Source of the DNA: Cellvibrionales bacterium UBA7375 | GTDB lineage: Bacteria; Pseudomonadota; Gammaproteobacteria; Pseudomonadales; Porticoccaceae | DNA length: 31,418 bases | Assembly: GCA_002469845.1 (NCBI GenBank) | Contig: DKNZ01000003.1 | Location: 17,540 to 48,957 of the forward strand | Direction: 5' to 3' | Part shown: positions 1 to 8,437 of the stretch, in pieces | Numbering within the stretch: position 1 is the stretch's first letter | Layout of the letters: each line of letters opens with the position of its first letter | The notes under the pieces: generated by a model | What the model was told of the DNA's origin: nothing | Seen by the model: the letters and a program-made list of their open reading frames with translations, nothing else | The model's database searches: none | Program-made: the position numbers and the translations under genes

Positions 1-1095
1 TTCATTGTGAGGAATCTCTTCAACACTAGGCGCCAATATGCAATTAGTGGTTTTAACAATTGGAATTTGCTTTGACGTCAAGCTAAAGCCCATCATAGGA
101 CCACCCATAATGACCCGACTGCAGCTTTGAGCATCAAAGTTATTATGTTCAAGCATATGTTCAACGGGGGTGCCAATTAAAACATCATAATTTCGGTTAA
201 TCTCGCAGGCTTCACCGGTCATGGTTGTGACCCGAGAAACTAATGGCTCACCGTCAACAACCGCGCGCTTTATGGCATGCGTGGTACCAATATTGACACA
301 AACCATACCAATATCAGCGGGAATCTGACCGCTAGGTAGCTCCTTGCCAGTAAGAATATAAATGAGTTGTTTTTCACCGCCAGAAGGATATTTAGTAGGA
401 AAAGACACAACATTTATACCAGTATCTTGAGTATGCGGCGCCAAAGCCTCAATAGCTTCGGGTTTATTATCCTCGATTCCAATTAAAATATTATGAGGGT
501 TACCCAAAATATGGCTAAGAATGCGAATTCCCTCAATAATTTCTTCGGCACGTTCTCTTATCAAAGAATCATCAGCGGTAATATAGGGTTCACACTCTGT
601 TGCATTGATAATTAGTGTATCAATCGGACGTTGAAACCCAGGGTTTAGTTTGACCGCTGTAGGAAATCCAGCACCACCCATCCCTGCAATACCAGCATCT
701 GTGATAATAGAGAGCAGGGCAGCAGCGCTGGTGTGTTCAAAGTCACTAATGCCTAATTTTTCAATCCATTTATCGTCACCATCGCTGGTAATTTCTACAC
801 AAAGAGCAGCCATTCCAGATGAATGCGCCACAGGGCGTGATTCAATGGCGCTAATAATGCCCGATGTAGGCGCATGTATTGCGGCCGAGACAGTGCCGGC
901 AGGATCAGCAATTTTCTGTCCTTTAAGCACCTTATCGCCAACCGATACACAGGCAATTGCTGGGGCGCCAATATGCTGACCCAGAGGCACCACTAATTTC
1001 TCAGGAATAGGCAGGCTGCCAATTGGCTGAGTGAGCGATTGAAGTTTATTTTCCGGAGGATGAACGCCGCCCGGTGTTACCCAAGTCTGTCTCAT
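1..1095 (-). CDS. rsxC: Electron transport complex subunit RsxC/RnfC, N-terminal part (cut by window edge)
   Basis: Peripheral subunit of the Rsx/Rnf complex, which moves electrons between NADH and ferredoxin-type carriers across the inner membrane. The frame is open from ATG at 1095 to base 1, giving 365 residues of a protein usually about 500-900 long. It starts MRQTWVTPGGVHPPENK, typical of RnfC. Next come a lipoyl/barrel-like segment, the glycine-rich GMGGAGFPTAVKL segment around residues 137-149 (predicted NADH/FMN site) and ATECEPY. The C-terminal 4Fe-4S cysteine motifs and any Ala/Lys-rich tail lie outside the window. The ATG overlaps the rsxB stop by four bases (ATGA), so translation is probably coupled. 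Family assignment is secure; full length and C-terminal state are not visible. Confidence 0.95.
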   Translation of the reverse strand, partial: MRQTWVTPGGVHPPENKLQSLTQPIGSLPIPEKLVVPLGQHIGAPAIACVSVGDKVLKGQKIADPAGTVSAAIHAPTSGIISAIESRPVAHSSGMAALCVEITSDGDDKWIEKLGISDFEHTSAAALLSIITDAGIAGMGGAGFPTAVKLNPGFQRPIDTLIINATECEPYITADDSLIRERAEEIIEGIRILSHILGNPHNILIGIEDNKPEAIEALAPHTQDTGINVVSFPTKYPSGGEKQLIYILTGKELPSGQIPADIGMVCVNIGTTHAIKRAVVDGEPLVSRVTTMTGEACEINRNYDVLIGTPVEHMLEHNNFDAQSCSRVIMGGPMMGFSLTSKQIPIVKTTNCILAPSVEEIPHNE

Positions 1096-1712
1096 GCTGC
1101 ATCCTCATGGTTTAAACCATGATGTGTTTTGTCGCTGGCAATTAAGCCATTAGGCAGAGGCGGTGATGGCCACTGCCATTGCTTGATACCCACTTCCAAA
1201 GGAAGCATATCGATACAATCTACCGGACAGGGTTCAACGCAAAGATCACAGCCGGTGCATTCGTCAGCAATTACGGTATGCATTAGTTTTGCAGCACCCA
1301 AAATAGCATCTACAGGACAGGCTTGGATGCATTTTGTACAACCAATACATTCATCTTCGCGGATAAAGGCAACAGATTTTACTTCCTCTTCTTGTCCATG
1401 CTCTTGATCTAATTCAGGGGCAGGAACATCTAAAAGACTAGCAATGGAATTAATAGTTGACTGTCCCCCTGGAGGACACTTATTAATTTCATCACCATCA
1501 GCAATAGACTGTGCATAGGGTCGGCATCCAGGGAAGCCACATTGGCCGCACTGAGTCTGGGGCAAAAGTTGATCAATCTGGTCGATAACTGGGTCGCCCT
1601 CGATCTTAAATTTTTCCGCGGCAAAACCTAGCAGTGCTCCGAATAAAATTCCGAGTCCGGACAAAGCCACAAGAGCGGAAATGATAGGTTGTTGAATAAC
1701 AAAATCTAGCAT
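1092..1712 (-). CDS. rsxB: Electron transport complex iron-sulfur subunit RsxB/RnfB
   Basis: Membrane-anchored polyferredoxin subunit of the Rsx/Rnf complex, 206 residues. A hydrophobic N-terminal anchor (about residues 8-30) is followed by an Fe-S motif with Cys55, Cys58, Cys63 and Cys79 (CGQCGFPGC), then two ferredoxin-type 4Fe-4S motifs: Cys122/125/128/132 and Cys152/155/158/162. All expected ligands are present. The start is one base from the rsxA stop and the end overlaps rsxC by four bases, so rsxABC is a tight operon. In E. coli the complex keeps SoxR reduced; in other bacteria it powers ferredoxin reduction. Which role applies here cannot be told from this window because rsxDGE and any soxR lie outside it. 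Confidence 0.97.
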   Translation of the reverse strand: MLDFVIQQPIISALVALSGLGILFGALLGFAAEKFKIEGDPVIDQIDQLLPQTQCGQCGFPGCRPYAQSIADGDEINKCPPGGQSTINSIASLLDVPAPELDQEHGQEEEVKSVAFIREDECIGCTKCIQACPVDAILGAAKLMHTVIADECTGCDLCVEPCPVDCIDMLPLEVGIKQWQWPSPPLPNGLIASDKTHHGLNHEDAA

Positions 1713-2288
1713 CTAAACTAGCCCACCGAATCCCATAAAGGCCAATGACATCAATCCAGCTGTGATCATTGCTATAGCTGCACCCTCGAAAGGTTGAGGT
1801 ATATCCGCTGCCGCCAATCTCTCACGCATTGCCGAAAATAAAATAAGTACTAGAGAAAAACCAGTCCCAGCACCAAAGCCATATAGTGATGCATGAGCAA
1901 AACTAAGGGGCTTGGCAGCATTTTGCAAAGCCACACCTAGAACAGCGCAGTTGGTGGTGATAAGAGGTAAAAATACACCCAGCACTCTGTAAAGTAAGGG
2001 GCTGGTTTTTTCGATAAACATCTTAGTGAACTGAACAACAGCGGCAATCACCATGATAAAACTAATAGTACGGAGATATTCTAGATCCAAAGGTATCAAT
2101 ACAGCTCTATCAATTACGTAGCTAACCATAGCGGTAAGGGTTAATACAAAAGTAGTTGCCGCAGACATGCCAATAGCAGATTCAAGTTTTTTTGAGACGC
2201 CCATAAACGGACATAGCCCAAGAAACTGGACAAGTACATAGTTATTGATCAGCACAGAACTGACTAAGATTACCGCAACTTCTTGCAT
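1713..2288 (-). CDS. rsxA: Electron transport complex membrane subunit RsxA/RnfA
   Basis: Integral membrane subunit of the Rsx/Rnf complex, 191 residues, the usual length. Six hydrophobic segments are apparent. The conserved motif NNYVLVQFLGLCPFMGVSKK appears near the N-terminus and TTNCAVLGVA in the middle; in the family these cysteines are proposed to ligate an Fe-S centre within the membrane. It is the first rsx gene on the minus strand and directly abuts rsxB. A 147-base gap separates it from metG upstream and holds a candidate promoter (2318-2347). The ATG at 2288 gives the canonical N-terminus (MQEVAVILVSSVLINNYVLV). Confidence 0.97.
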   Translation of the reverse strand: MQEVAVILVSSVLINNYVLVQFLGLCPFMGVSKKLESAIGMSAATTFVLTLTAMVSYVIDRAVLIPLDLEYLRTISFIMVIAAVVQFTKMFIEKTSPLLYRVLGVFLPLITTNCAVLGVALQNAAKPLSFAHASLYGFGAGTGFSLVLILFSAMRERLAAADIPQPFEGAAIAMITAGLMSLAFMGFGGLV

Positions 2289-2317
2289 GTATTACTCAAG
2301 TAACTTCAACGGTTTGT

Positions 2318-2347
2318 ATTATCATGGAATGGACTACCTCTATTCAA
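2318..2347 (-). promoter_or_regulatory. Candidate sigma-70 promoter for rsxABC
   Basis: On the minus strand TTGAAT (2342-2347) and GATAAT (2318-2323) are separated by 18 bases and lie about 30 bases upstream of the rsxA ATG. The match to the sigma-70 consensus is moderate. I saw no clear intrinsic terminator after metG, so some rsx transcription may also come from readthrough. Confidence 0.45.
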
Positions 2348-2435
2348 TATATAAAAAATAGTTTTTAGTCTATTTAGGAATAACAAATTCACTTCAAGGA
2401 CTAATAAAATCCCTTAATTCATTATTGATATTTAG

Positions 2436-4457
2436 TTATGTAATTCGCTGTCCAGGTTGCGCACCACTGTCTGGCGAAAGTAGGTAAATACCATCATCAT
2501 CACCCGCAGCTAAAACCATGCCTTCAGAAATACCAAAGCGCATCTTTCTTGGCGCTAAATTAGCTACCAAGACTGTTAGGCGGCCTTCGAGATCCGAGGC
2601 TTGGTAAGAGGATTTAATGCCAGAAAAAACAGTGCGAGTTTCACCGCCAAGATCCAATGTAAGTGCCAGAAGCTTATCAGCACCCTCAACGGCTTCAGCC
2701 TTAACAATACGCGCAACTCTAAGATCAACCTTCATGATATCATCAAAATTAATTTCATCGGCAATGGGTTCATCAGCCAGTGGTCCTTCAATCACAATTT
2801 GATTCGCCTGTTCCACTTCCTGCTTACTCGCTTCAACCATAGCGTCAACCTTCTCTTTGTCCACCCGCTGGAGCAGTGGCGTAAAGTTATTTATTTGATG
2901 ACCAGTTAGGGGTTGCTCAATACTACTCCAACTTAAATGATCGTTAAGAAATACCTCACCATCCTCAGCCATTGCAGGAATTACTGGTTTCAAATACGTT
3001 AAAAGTAGCCTGAAGAGATTAATTCCTAGAGAGCAAATATCTTGTACCTGCTGATGCTGGTTTGGATCTTTATTTAGCTTCCAGGGTTCCTTTGCCGCTA
3101 TATATTCATTGGCAGCATCAGCCTGAGCCATAATTTCTCTGATTGCCTTGCTAAACTCGCGATTCTCGTAATGTTCTGCAATCACTGTTCCCGCGCCACT
3201 CACCTGTTGCCAAAGGGCCGTATCTGCAATGGTTGAAGATAGAATTCCATCATTACCTTTAGTGATAAATTTCGCACAGCGGCTGGCAATATTTACAACC
3301 TTGCCCACCAGGTCACTATTCACTTTCTGAATAAAGTCTTCCAGATTAAGATCTATATCCTCAACGGATGACGTGAGTTTGGAGGCATAGTAATAACGAA
3401 GATACTCAGGGTTAAGATGTTCCAAATAACAGCGTGCATTAATAAAAGTGCCTCTGGATTTAGACATCTTTTTACCATTAACCGTAACAAAACCATGAAC
3501 ACAAACTTTAGTCGGTGTTCTAAAATTGGCGCAGGTTAACATAGCTGGCCAAAACAATGCATGGAAATTAACAATATCCTTGCCAATAAAATGATAGAGC
3601 TCAGCCGAACTATCTGCTCCCCAGAATTGATCAAAATTTATATTTTCTTTATCACACAGGTTTTTAAAGCTAGCCATATAGCCTATAGGTGCATCGAGCC
3701 AAACATAGAAAAACTTATTGGGTGCATTGGGGATTTCAAAGCCAAAATACGGTGCATCTCGACTTATATCCCATTCTTGCAAGCCGCTATCAAGCCATTC
3801 ACCCAGCTTATTGGCTACCTCAGTCTGAACAGCGCCACTGCGGGTCCAAGATTTTAAAAAGTCAGTAAATTCCGGGAGTTTGAAAAAGTAATGGGTCGAT
3901 TGCTTTTCAATAGGGGTAGTACCAGACAGCACAGAAACCGGATTAATTAAATCGGTCGGAGAATAAGTAGCGCCGCAAGCTTCACAGTTATCGCCATACT
4001 GATCTTCTGCTTTACACTTTGGACATGCACCTTTGATATAGCGATCAGCAAGGAAAAGTTTTTTCTCAGCATCAAATGCCTGAGTGATTTCACGTTTAGC
4101 TATATGGTCATTTTCAACTAAGCGGTTGTAGATTAATTCAGAGTAATGTTTATTCTCATCAGAATGAGTGCTGTGATAATTATCAACACTAATATGAAAA
4201 TCGCGAAAATCCGCTTCATGAATACTGCGCATATCAGCAATATGTTGCTCTGGACTAATGCCTTTTTCGTCCGCCTTAAGCATAATTGCAGTACCATGGG
4301 CATCATCGGCCGAAACATAGTAACATTGGTGACCGCGCATACGTTGAAAGCGAACCCAAACATCGGTTTGTGTATATTCGAGTATATGCCCCAAGTGCAG
4401 TGCGGCATTGGCATAGGGTAGGGCATTAGTGACCAAAATTTGGCGCTTTTCTGTCAT
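2436..4457 (-). CDS. metG: Methionyl-tRNA synthetase
   Basis: Charges tRNA-Met with methionine using ATP. The protein has 673 residues, close to the long gammaproteobacterial form. The class I signature is HLGH (21-24) and the catalytic loop KMSKS is at 330-334. The zinc knuckle uses Cys145, Cys148, Cys158 and Cys161. An anticodon-binding helical domain follows, then a C-terminal EMAP/Trbp111-type tRNA-binding domain from about residue 570 (VDLRVARIV, SGIKSSY). The start gives the canonical MTEKRQILVTNALPYANA. metG is divergent from apbC with 118 bases between them, and precedes rsxA on the same strand. Pseudomonas has a similar metG/apbC/dcd arrangement. Nothing is missing. Confidence 0.98.
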   Translation of the reverse strand: MTEKRQILVTNALPYANAALHLGHILEYTQTDVWVRFQRMRGHQCYYVSADDAHGTAIMLKADEKGISPEQHIADMRSIHEADFRDFHISVDNYHSTHSDENKHYSELIYNRLVENDHIAKREITQAFDAEKKLFLADRYIKGACPKCKAEDQYGDNCEACGATYSPTDLINPVSVLSGTTPIEKQSTHYFFKLPEFTDFLKSWTRSGAVQTEVANKLGEWLDSGLQEWDISRDAPYFGFEIPNAPNKFFYVWLDAPIGYMASFKNLCDKENINFDQFWGADSSAELYHFIGKDIVNFHALFWPAMLTCANFRTPTKVCVHGFVTVNGKKMSKSRGTFINARCYLEHLNPEYLRYYYASKLTSSVEDIDLNLEDFIQKVNSDLVGKVVNIASRCAKFITKGNDGILSSTIADTALWQQVSGAGTVIAEHYENREFSKAIREIMAQADAANEYIAAKEPWKLNKDPNQHQQVQDICSLGINLFRLLLTYLKPVIPAMAEDGEVFLNDHLSWSSIEQPLTGHQINNFTPLLQRVDKEKVDAMVEASKQEVEQANQIVIEGPLADEPIADEINFDDIMKVDLRVARIVKAEAVEGADKLLALTLDLGGETRTVFSGIKSSYQASDLEGRLTVLVANLAPRKMRFGISEGMVLAAGDDDGIYLLSPDSGAQPGQRIT

Positions 4458-4575
4458 GGTCGAGATTTTCTTTTCCGATGATTGTATAAAGTCGCCACTA
4501 TAGCGATTTTACGCCAACTTTTCATGTGCAATTAAGCCATTTTCATTTAAAAATTAGAACTTGTAAGGGGTATTT

Positions 4576-5379
4576 GTGTTAGATCAGGTAAAAAATATAG
4601 TTGCGGTAGCATCGGGCAAGGGAGGGGTAGGTAAGTCAACTACAGCAGTTAATACTGCATTAGCCCTTAAATCACTGGGTAAATCGGTGGGTTTATTAGA
4701 TGCAGATATCTATGGTCCAAGTATTGCTATGATGCTTGGAGTGGCCGAAGACCACCGGCCTGAAGTGGTCAATGAAAAGTTTTTTAAGCCTGTTATGGCA
4801 CATGGTATAGCCACCATATCAATGGCATACCTAACCACGGATAAAACTCCCATGGTATGGCGCGGGCCAATGGCCGCTGGGGCACTACAGCAATTATTAC
4901 AGCAGACAGATTGGGGGGAATTAGATGTCTTGGTGGTTGATATGCCCCCGGGCACTGGCGATATTCAATTAACCCTTGCTCAAAAAGCACAAATTTCTGG
5001 TGCAGTGATAGTGACCACGCCACAAAATATTGCACTGCTCGATGCTAAAAAAGGCATAGAAATGTTTGTTAAAGTAAAAATACCGGTTCTGGGTATTGTT
5101 GAAAATATGGCTACCCATATTTGTTCAAATTGTGGCACAGAAGAGTCTATTTTTGGTCAGGGCGGAGGTGAAAAAGTTGCAGAACAATATGCAACTCAGC
5201 TTCTGGGAAGCCTGCCTTTGGATAAAGCTATTCGCGAGCAGGGAGATGCTGGCAAGCCCATTTCAATGACAGACATTGATCCAGAGATCTCTTCTCGTTA
5301 TGTAAAAATTGCAGAAAATTTGCTGGCTCAATTAGAGCAGTCAGACAGTCAATCGGCGCCGCAAATTGTTTTTGAGTAG
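4576..5379 (+). CDS. apbC: Fe-S cluster carrier ATPase ApbC/Mrp, short form
   Basis: P-loop NTPase of the Mrp/NBP35 family that binds and delivers iron-sulfur clusters. It has 267 residues. The deviant Walker A is GKGGVGKST (14-22), the Asp of LLDADIYGPS follows at about 42-44, and VDMPPGTGD forms the switch region. The cluster-binding CxxC is Cys183/Cys186. The start is GTG with AAGGGG (4565-4570) five bases upstream. The usual gammaproteobacterial Mrp is about 350-370 residues, with an N-terminal MIP18/DUF59 domain. That domain is absent: an in-frame TAA lies at 4564-4566 and metG begins only 118 bases away. ApbC is followed by dcd, as in Pseudomonas. The ATPase assignment is firm; the effect of the missing domain is unknown. 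Confidence 0.95.
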   Translation: MLDQVKNIVAVASGKGGVGKSTTAVNTALALKSLGKSVGLLDADIYGPSIAMMLGVAEDHRPEVVNEKFFKPVMAHGIATISMAYLTTDKTPMVWRGPMAAGALQQLLQQTDWGELDVLVVDMPPGTGDIQLTLAQKAQISGAVIVTTPQNIALLDAKKGIEMFVKVKIPVLGIVENMATHICSNCGTEESIFGQGGGEKVAEQYATQLLGSLPLDKAIREQGDAGKPISMTDIDPEISSRYVKIAENLLAQLEQSDSQSAPQIVFE

Positions 5380-5385
5380 AGCGGT

Positions 5386-5413
5386 TTGCGCAAGCCCTGT
5401 AAGTCGGTATGAT
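5386..5413 (+). promoter_or_regulatory. Candidate sigma-70 promoter for dcd
   Basis: TTGCGC (5386-5391) and TATGAT (5408-5413) are 16 bases apart, giving a predicted start near 5420 and a leader of about 47 bases before the dcd ATG. The promoter spacer lies within an inverted repeat described separately. Confidence 0.5.
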
Positions 5414-5422
5414 ACGGGGCTT
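5392..5422 (+). repeat. Inverted repeat enclosing the dcd -10 element
   Basis: AAGCCCTGT (5392-5400) can pair with ACGGGGCTT (5414-5422) over nine positions with one G-U pair; the 13-base loop contains the TATGAT -10 hexamer. As RNA from apbC readthrough it would be a strong hairpin followed by AAATTTTC, which is a poor T-tract. It may therefore terminate apbC weakly, or be an operator around the dcd promoter. Confidence 0.5.
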
Positions 5423-5466
5423 AAATTTTCACTAAAATCTTTCAAAAGTAGTTGGAGTCAATACAG

Positions 5467-6033
5467 ATGAGTATCAAGTCAGACCATTGGATTCGCCAAA
5501 TGTCAGAACAAAATAAAATGATCGAGCCCTATGAGGCTGGACAGGTTCGTTATCATGGTGATGAGCGAGTGATTTCCTATGGTGTCTCAAGCTATGGTTA
5601 CGATGTTCGATGTGCTGACGAGTTTAAAATCTTCACCAATATTCACTCCAAAACAGTGGATCCCAAGAACTTTGATAACGACGCATTTGTAGACGTTAAA
5701 GGCGACTATTGTATTATTCCGCCCAATTCATTTGCCCTTGCTCGAACAGTTGAATATTTTAGAATTCCCCGTCAGGTGCTTACCGTATGTTTAGGCAAAT
5801 CAACCTATGCGCGTTGTGGGATTATCGTTAACGTGACCCCTTTAGAACCAGAGTGGGAGGGGCATGTGACTTTGGAATTTTCAAACACCACCAATCTGCC
5901 GGCAAAAATATATGCCAATGAAGGGGTAGCTCAGATGTTGTTCTTTGAGTCAGACCAAGTGTGTGAGACATCCTACGCCGATCGCGGTGGTAAATACCAA
6001 GGACAGACAGGGGTTACTCTACCAAAAACTTAG
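5467..6033 (+). CDS. dcd: dCTP deaminase
   Basis: Deaminates dCTP to dUTP, the main route to dUMP for dTTP synthesis in proteobacteria. It has 188 residues from ATG 5467, as in Pseudomonas Dcd. Family motifs are GVSSYGYDVRCADEF (39-53), GKSTYARCGIIVNVTPLEPE (110-129) and VTLEFSN. Glu137 aligns with the catalytic Glu of the family, and the C-terminal GGKYQGQTGVTLPK closes over the nucleotide. I reject the upstream in-frame TTG at 5452 because GGAG (5454-5457) sits nine bases before ATG 5467 and is the evident Shine-Dalgarno. dcd converges with the DUF3014 gene with an eight-base gap and no obvious terminator. Confidence 0.97.
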   Translation: MSIKSDHWIRQMSEQNKMIEPYEAGQVRYHGDERVISYGVSSYGYDVRCADEFKIFTNIHSKTVDPKNFDNDAFVDVKGDYCIIPPNSFALARTVEYFRIPRQVLTVCLGKSTYARCGIIVNVTPLEPEWEGHVTLEFSNTTNLPAKIYANEGVAQMLFFESDQVCETSYADRGGKYQGQTGVTLPKT

Positions 6034-6041
6034 TTTGAGTT

Positions 6042-6941
6042 TTAGGGATTAAGTAGTGCTTCTCGCAAAGCTTTAGCCTGCTGTTGAATGCGGCGGGTGT
6101 TTTCAGGCCCGGCGCGCAACAGTTGTTTTTGAAGAGGCATTAAGCTTTCTAAGTCAGGATCCGCAAATTTATATGCCACAGAATCTCGAGTGAGCTTTAA
6201 GGGTTCAACAATCACTGGGGTTGTTAGGATATTATCAATAGTCTGCAAAATAATACCGTCCATCTGTCTAGGTCTATAACCTAATTCTGCAAATGCTGTC
6301 TCTAATAATGGCCGTACTTTATGAAAAAATTGCGCCATATACTGCATATCAATACTTAAAATAATATTAATCACATTACTGTAGCGTTCATAGTTGCCGG
6401 CATTAAGCCAAATAACATTATCCTGTCTATGAGTTGTAAATCGGCCTTCTGGTGACCCTAGAGGCAAGATTTTCTCAGATAAAGACCCGCGCGCAAGACC
6501 GTCCATAAAGCTAGCCGATCGACGAATCAAATCATCAAACTTTAACCATTCAGAAAGTCCTTTAGAAGATTTATTGTTTAGCAAAGTTTCGCGAACCAAC
6601 GAATCGCTAGCATCCAAAATTGGTAAGGACGGGGTGACAGATTTTACTTCAGTCTTAGTAGCTTCAGTAACTTCTAATGGTTTGATCTGATCAGGATCAT
6701 CAACTTTATTAGCAACTGATTCAGTTTGATTTTGAGTCTGAGGGATTTCAGCCGTTGGAGTTTCAGATTCAGTTGCCGCATTCTCTATAATAATTTGTTC
6801 TGGTATAACGCCCATCAATTCAAATTCATCCTGCTGAGATAGGTTGCCAGTTTTATAAAGTACACCAAAAATAAGCGCCACAGCCACAAAGCTGCCACAT
6901 GCAATAATAAGTTTACTTGAGCCTGATTTTTCTAATGCCAT
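6042..6941 (-). CDS. DUF3014 domain protein, membrane-anchored, unknown function
   Basis: The protein has 299 residues, with one transmembrane helix at about 10-29. A low-complexity acidic Glu/Thr/Pro-rich linker follows (about 45-100). The conserved globular DUF3014 domain starts near LPILDASDSLVRETL. Recognisable domain features are LSEWLKFDDLIRRSASFMDGLARG, a central NYERYSNVI segment and the C-terminal YKFADPDLESLMPLQKQLLR-GPEN block. The architecture suggests a signal-anchor protein with a periplasmic domain. No catalytic motif is visible and the family has no established function that I know. It lies 20 bases after the DUF3108 gene and is probably the last gene of the purM-purN-DUF3108-DUF3014 transcription unit. 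Confidence 0.85.
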   Translation of the reverse strand: MALEKSGSSKLIIACGSFVAVALIFGVLYKTGNLSQQDEFELMGVIPEQIIIENAATESETPTAEIPQTQNQTESVANKVDDPDQIKPLEVTEATKTEVKSVTPSLPILDASDSLVRETLLNNKSSKGLSEWLKFDDLIRRSASFMDGLARGSLSEKILPLGSPEGRFTTHRQDNVIWLNAGNYERYSNVINIILSIDMQYMAQFFHKVRPLLETAFAELGYRPRQMDGIILQTIDNILTTPVIVEPLKLTRDSVAYKFADPDLESLMPLQKQLLRAGPENTRRIQQQAKALREALLNP

Positions 6942-6961
6942 GCTTCAGTCACTACCTTGTC

Positions 6962-7735
6962 TTAAAGGGGCAATATTAAATTGCCATTTAATTTACCTTG
7001 GTTTAATACCATGGTTTTTTTTGAATTTTTCTCGTATGTTTTCAATTTCAGGATCGCATAATCCCAATCTACAGCAAACCAGATTTTAGTCTTCTTAGCC
7101 GAATTTCCACTCAACCTTTCAATTACCAGACTATTATAAGACCCCTGATCTGTTTTTAGAATTTGGTTGCCAATTACCTGATACTGATATTGCTTTTTTT
7201 TACCTTTTCTAATAATAGTGTAGACAATTTTTTTACTGCCAGAAGCTATATCAATTCGCAGCTGCTCTGTTAATGAAAGCCTATCAAAGTAACCGGGCAA
7301 TATATCCATTTCCCCTGAGGAGCCATCCACAGAGTATGAAAGTGACTTTGAAGACCAATCAAAATTTTGTGATTCAGAGCGATTGCCCATCATCATTTTT
7401 TGTTGCTCGGTATATTTTAGAGGGACAATTTTTCCAGTTTTAGAAACTTCAAAATCTCCTTGCTCCCTTATTGTGCCGAGGAAATTTTTTGCTGTAGTTT
7501 TGACTCTATATTGCGTACCTTGTTTTAAAAGTTGGTGACTTGCCTTTACTTTCATGCCGCCAATGTCCACGACATATTCAAGGTCATAGGGCTTAATAAC
7601 AAGTGAGTTAATGGTTTTTTCCTGAGTATACGCTGACCCAACAAATACAAAGGAGCTCATTACAAGATTAATAATGAGACTTAACTTAAGTAGACTTGAA
7701 TTAGTAATAGCTTTCACAGGGCTGGGCATCATCAT
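6962..7735 (-). CDS. DUF3108 domain protein, predicted periplasmic, unknown function
   Basis: The protein has 257 residues. A hydrophobic stretch (about 15-37) ending VGSAYTQEK looks like a signal peptide. The mature part fits DUF3108: YDLEYVVDIGGMKVKASHQL near its start, then repeated Lys/Gln-rich beta-strand segments. Secondary structure looks nearly all-beta. Three consecutive ATG codons (7735, 7732, 7729) are possible starts; no good Shine-Dalgarno is seen. The gene lies 18 bases after purN, the same neighbour as in Pseudomonas (recalled as the PA0943-PA0945 region). Export to the periplasm is inferred; the substrate or partner is unknown. Confidence 0.85.
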   Translation of the reverse strand: MMMPSPVKAITNSSLLKLSLIINLVMSSFVFVGSAYTQEKTINSLVIKPYDLEYVVDIGGMKVKASHQLLKQGTQYRVKTTAKNFLGTIREQGDFEVSKTGKIVPLKYTEQQKMMMGNRSESQNFDWSSKSLSYSVDGSSGEMDILPGYFDRLSLTEQLRIDIASGSKKIVYTIIRKGKKKQYQYQVIGNQILKTDQGSYNSLVIERLSGNSAKKTKIWFAVDWDYAILKLKTYEKNSKKTMVLNQGKLNGNLILPL

Positions 7736-7753
7736 ATTATTTTAGACTACAGC

Positions 7754-8437
7754 TTAGCTGGATGGTTCGATCAAATTATAAATAATTCCACTGTCGGATA
7801 TTGAACGGTTATCGACCTTAACGTGATTATTTTCCATTACTAATCGGCCGTCACAAAACCATTTCACCGCTTCAGGGTATATTTTATGTTCAAATGCCAA
7901 AACTTTGGATGCTAGCGAGCCCTCATTATCATGATTGTCTATTTCAACTTGAGCTTGAATAATAGAAGGCCCACCGTCTAGTTCAGGGGTAACAAAATGA
8001 ACAGTTGCTCCCGCTTTTTTATCGCCTGCCTCCAGTGCTCTTCTATGGGTATGAAGCCCTGGATAGGCGGGTAACAATGAAGGGTGAATATTCATCATCC
8101 GCCCTAAATAATGATCAACAAAGTTTGCGGTTAGGATTCGCATAAACCCAGCAAGGATAACCAAATCTGGAGAAAAGCCATCAATTAATTCACTCAATGC
8201 CTGATCGAAGGACTCTCGATTATCGAAAGCTCTATGGTCAATCGCAAGGTTTGGGATGCCTGATTTTGCTGCGCGCTCCAAACCACCAGCCTCAGGATTA
8301 TTACTAATAACAGCAGATACAGTGGCGTCAATATAGCCACTTTCGCAGCCATCGATCAGTGATTGGAGGTTAGAACCACTCCCTGATACTAGGATAACCA
8401 ATCGTTTATTCACTGACGATTGAGGACTATCAGTCAT
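7754..8437 (-). CDS. purN: Phosphoribosylglycinamide formyltransferase 1
   Basis: Transfers a formyl group from 10-formyl-THF to GAR in purine synthesis. It has 227 residues, slightly longer than E. coli PurN (212), with a short N-terminal extension (MTDSPQSSVNK) and an extra C-terminal tail. Phosphate-binding SGSGSNLQ lies at 18-25. The catalytic triad equivalents Asn116, His118 (MNIHPSLLPAYPG) and Asp154 (PELDGGPS) are intact. The start overlaps purM by eight bases, consistent with translational coupling. No folate-binding residues look altered. Confidence 0.97.
   Translation of the reverse strand: MTDSPQSSVNKRLVILVSGSGSNLQSLIDGCESGYIDATVSAVISNNPEAGGLERAAKSGIPNLAIDHRAFDNRESFDQALSELIDGFSPDLVILAGFMRILTANFVDHYLGRMMNIHPSLLPAYPGLHTHRRALEAGDKKAGATVHFVTPELDGGPSIIQAQVEIDNHDNEGSLASKVLAFEHKIYPEAVKWFCDGRLVMENNHVKVDNRSISDSGIIYNLIEPSS

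Noticed and set aside
650..979. Open frame of 109 codons on the plus strand
   Set aside because: It is the antisense shadow of rsxC, whose minus-strand translation is clearly conserved.
4133..4426. Paired open frames on both strands near the metG 5' end
   Set aside because: Both are out-of-frame readings of the metG catalytic domain; the metG frame carries HLGH and continuous homology.
5452..5466. Upstream TTG start for dcd
   Set aside because: The added codons overlap the GGAG Shine-Dalgarno of ATG 5467, and the 188-residue form matches Pseudomonas Dcd.
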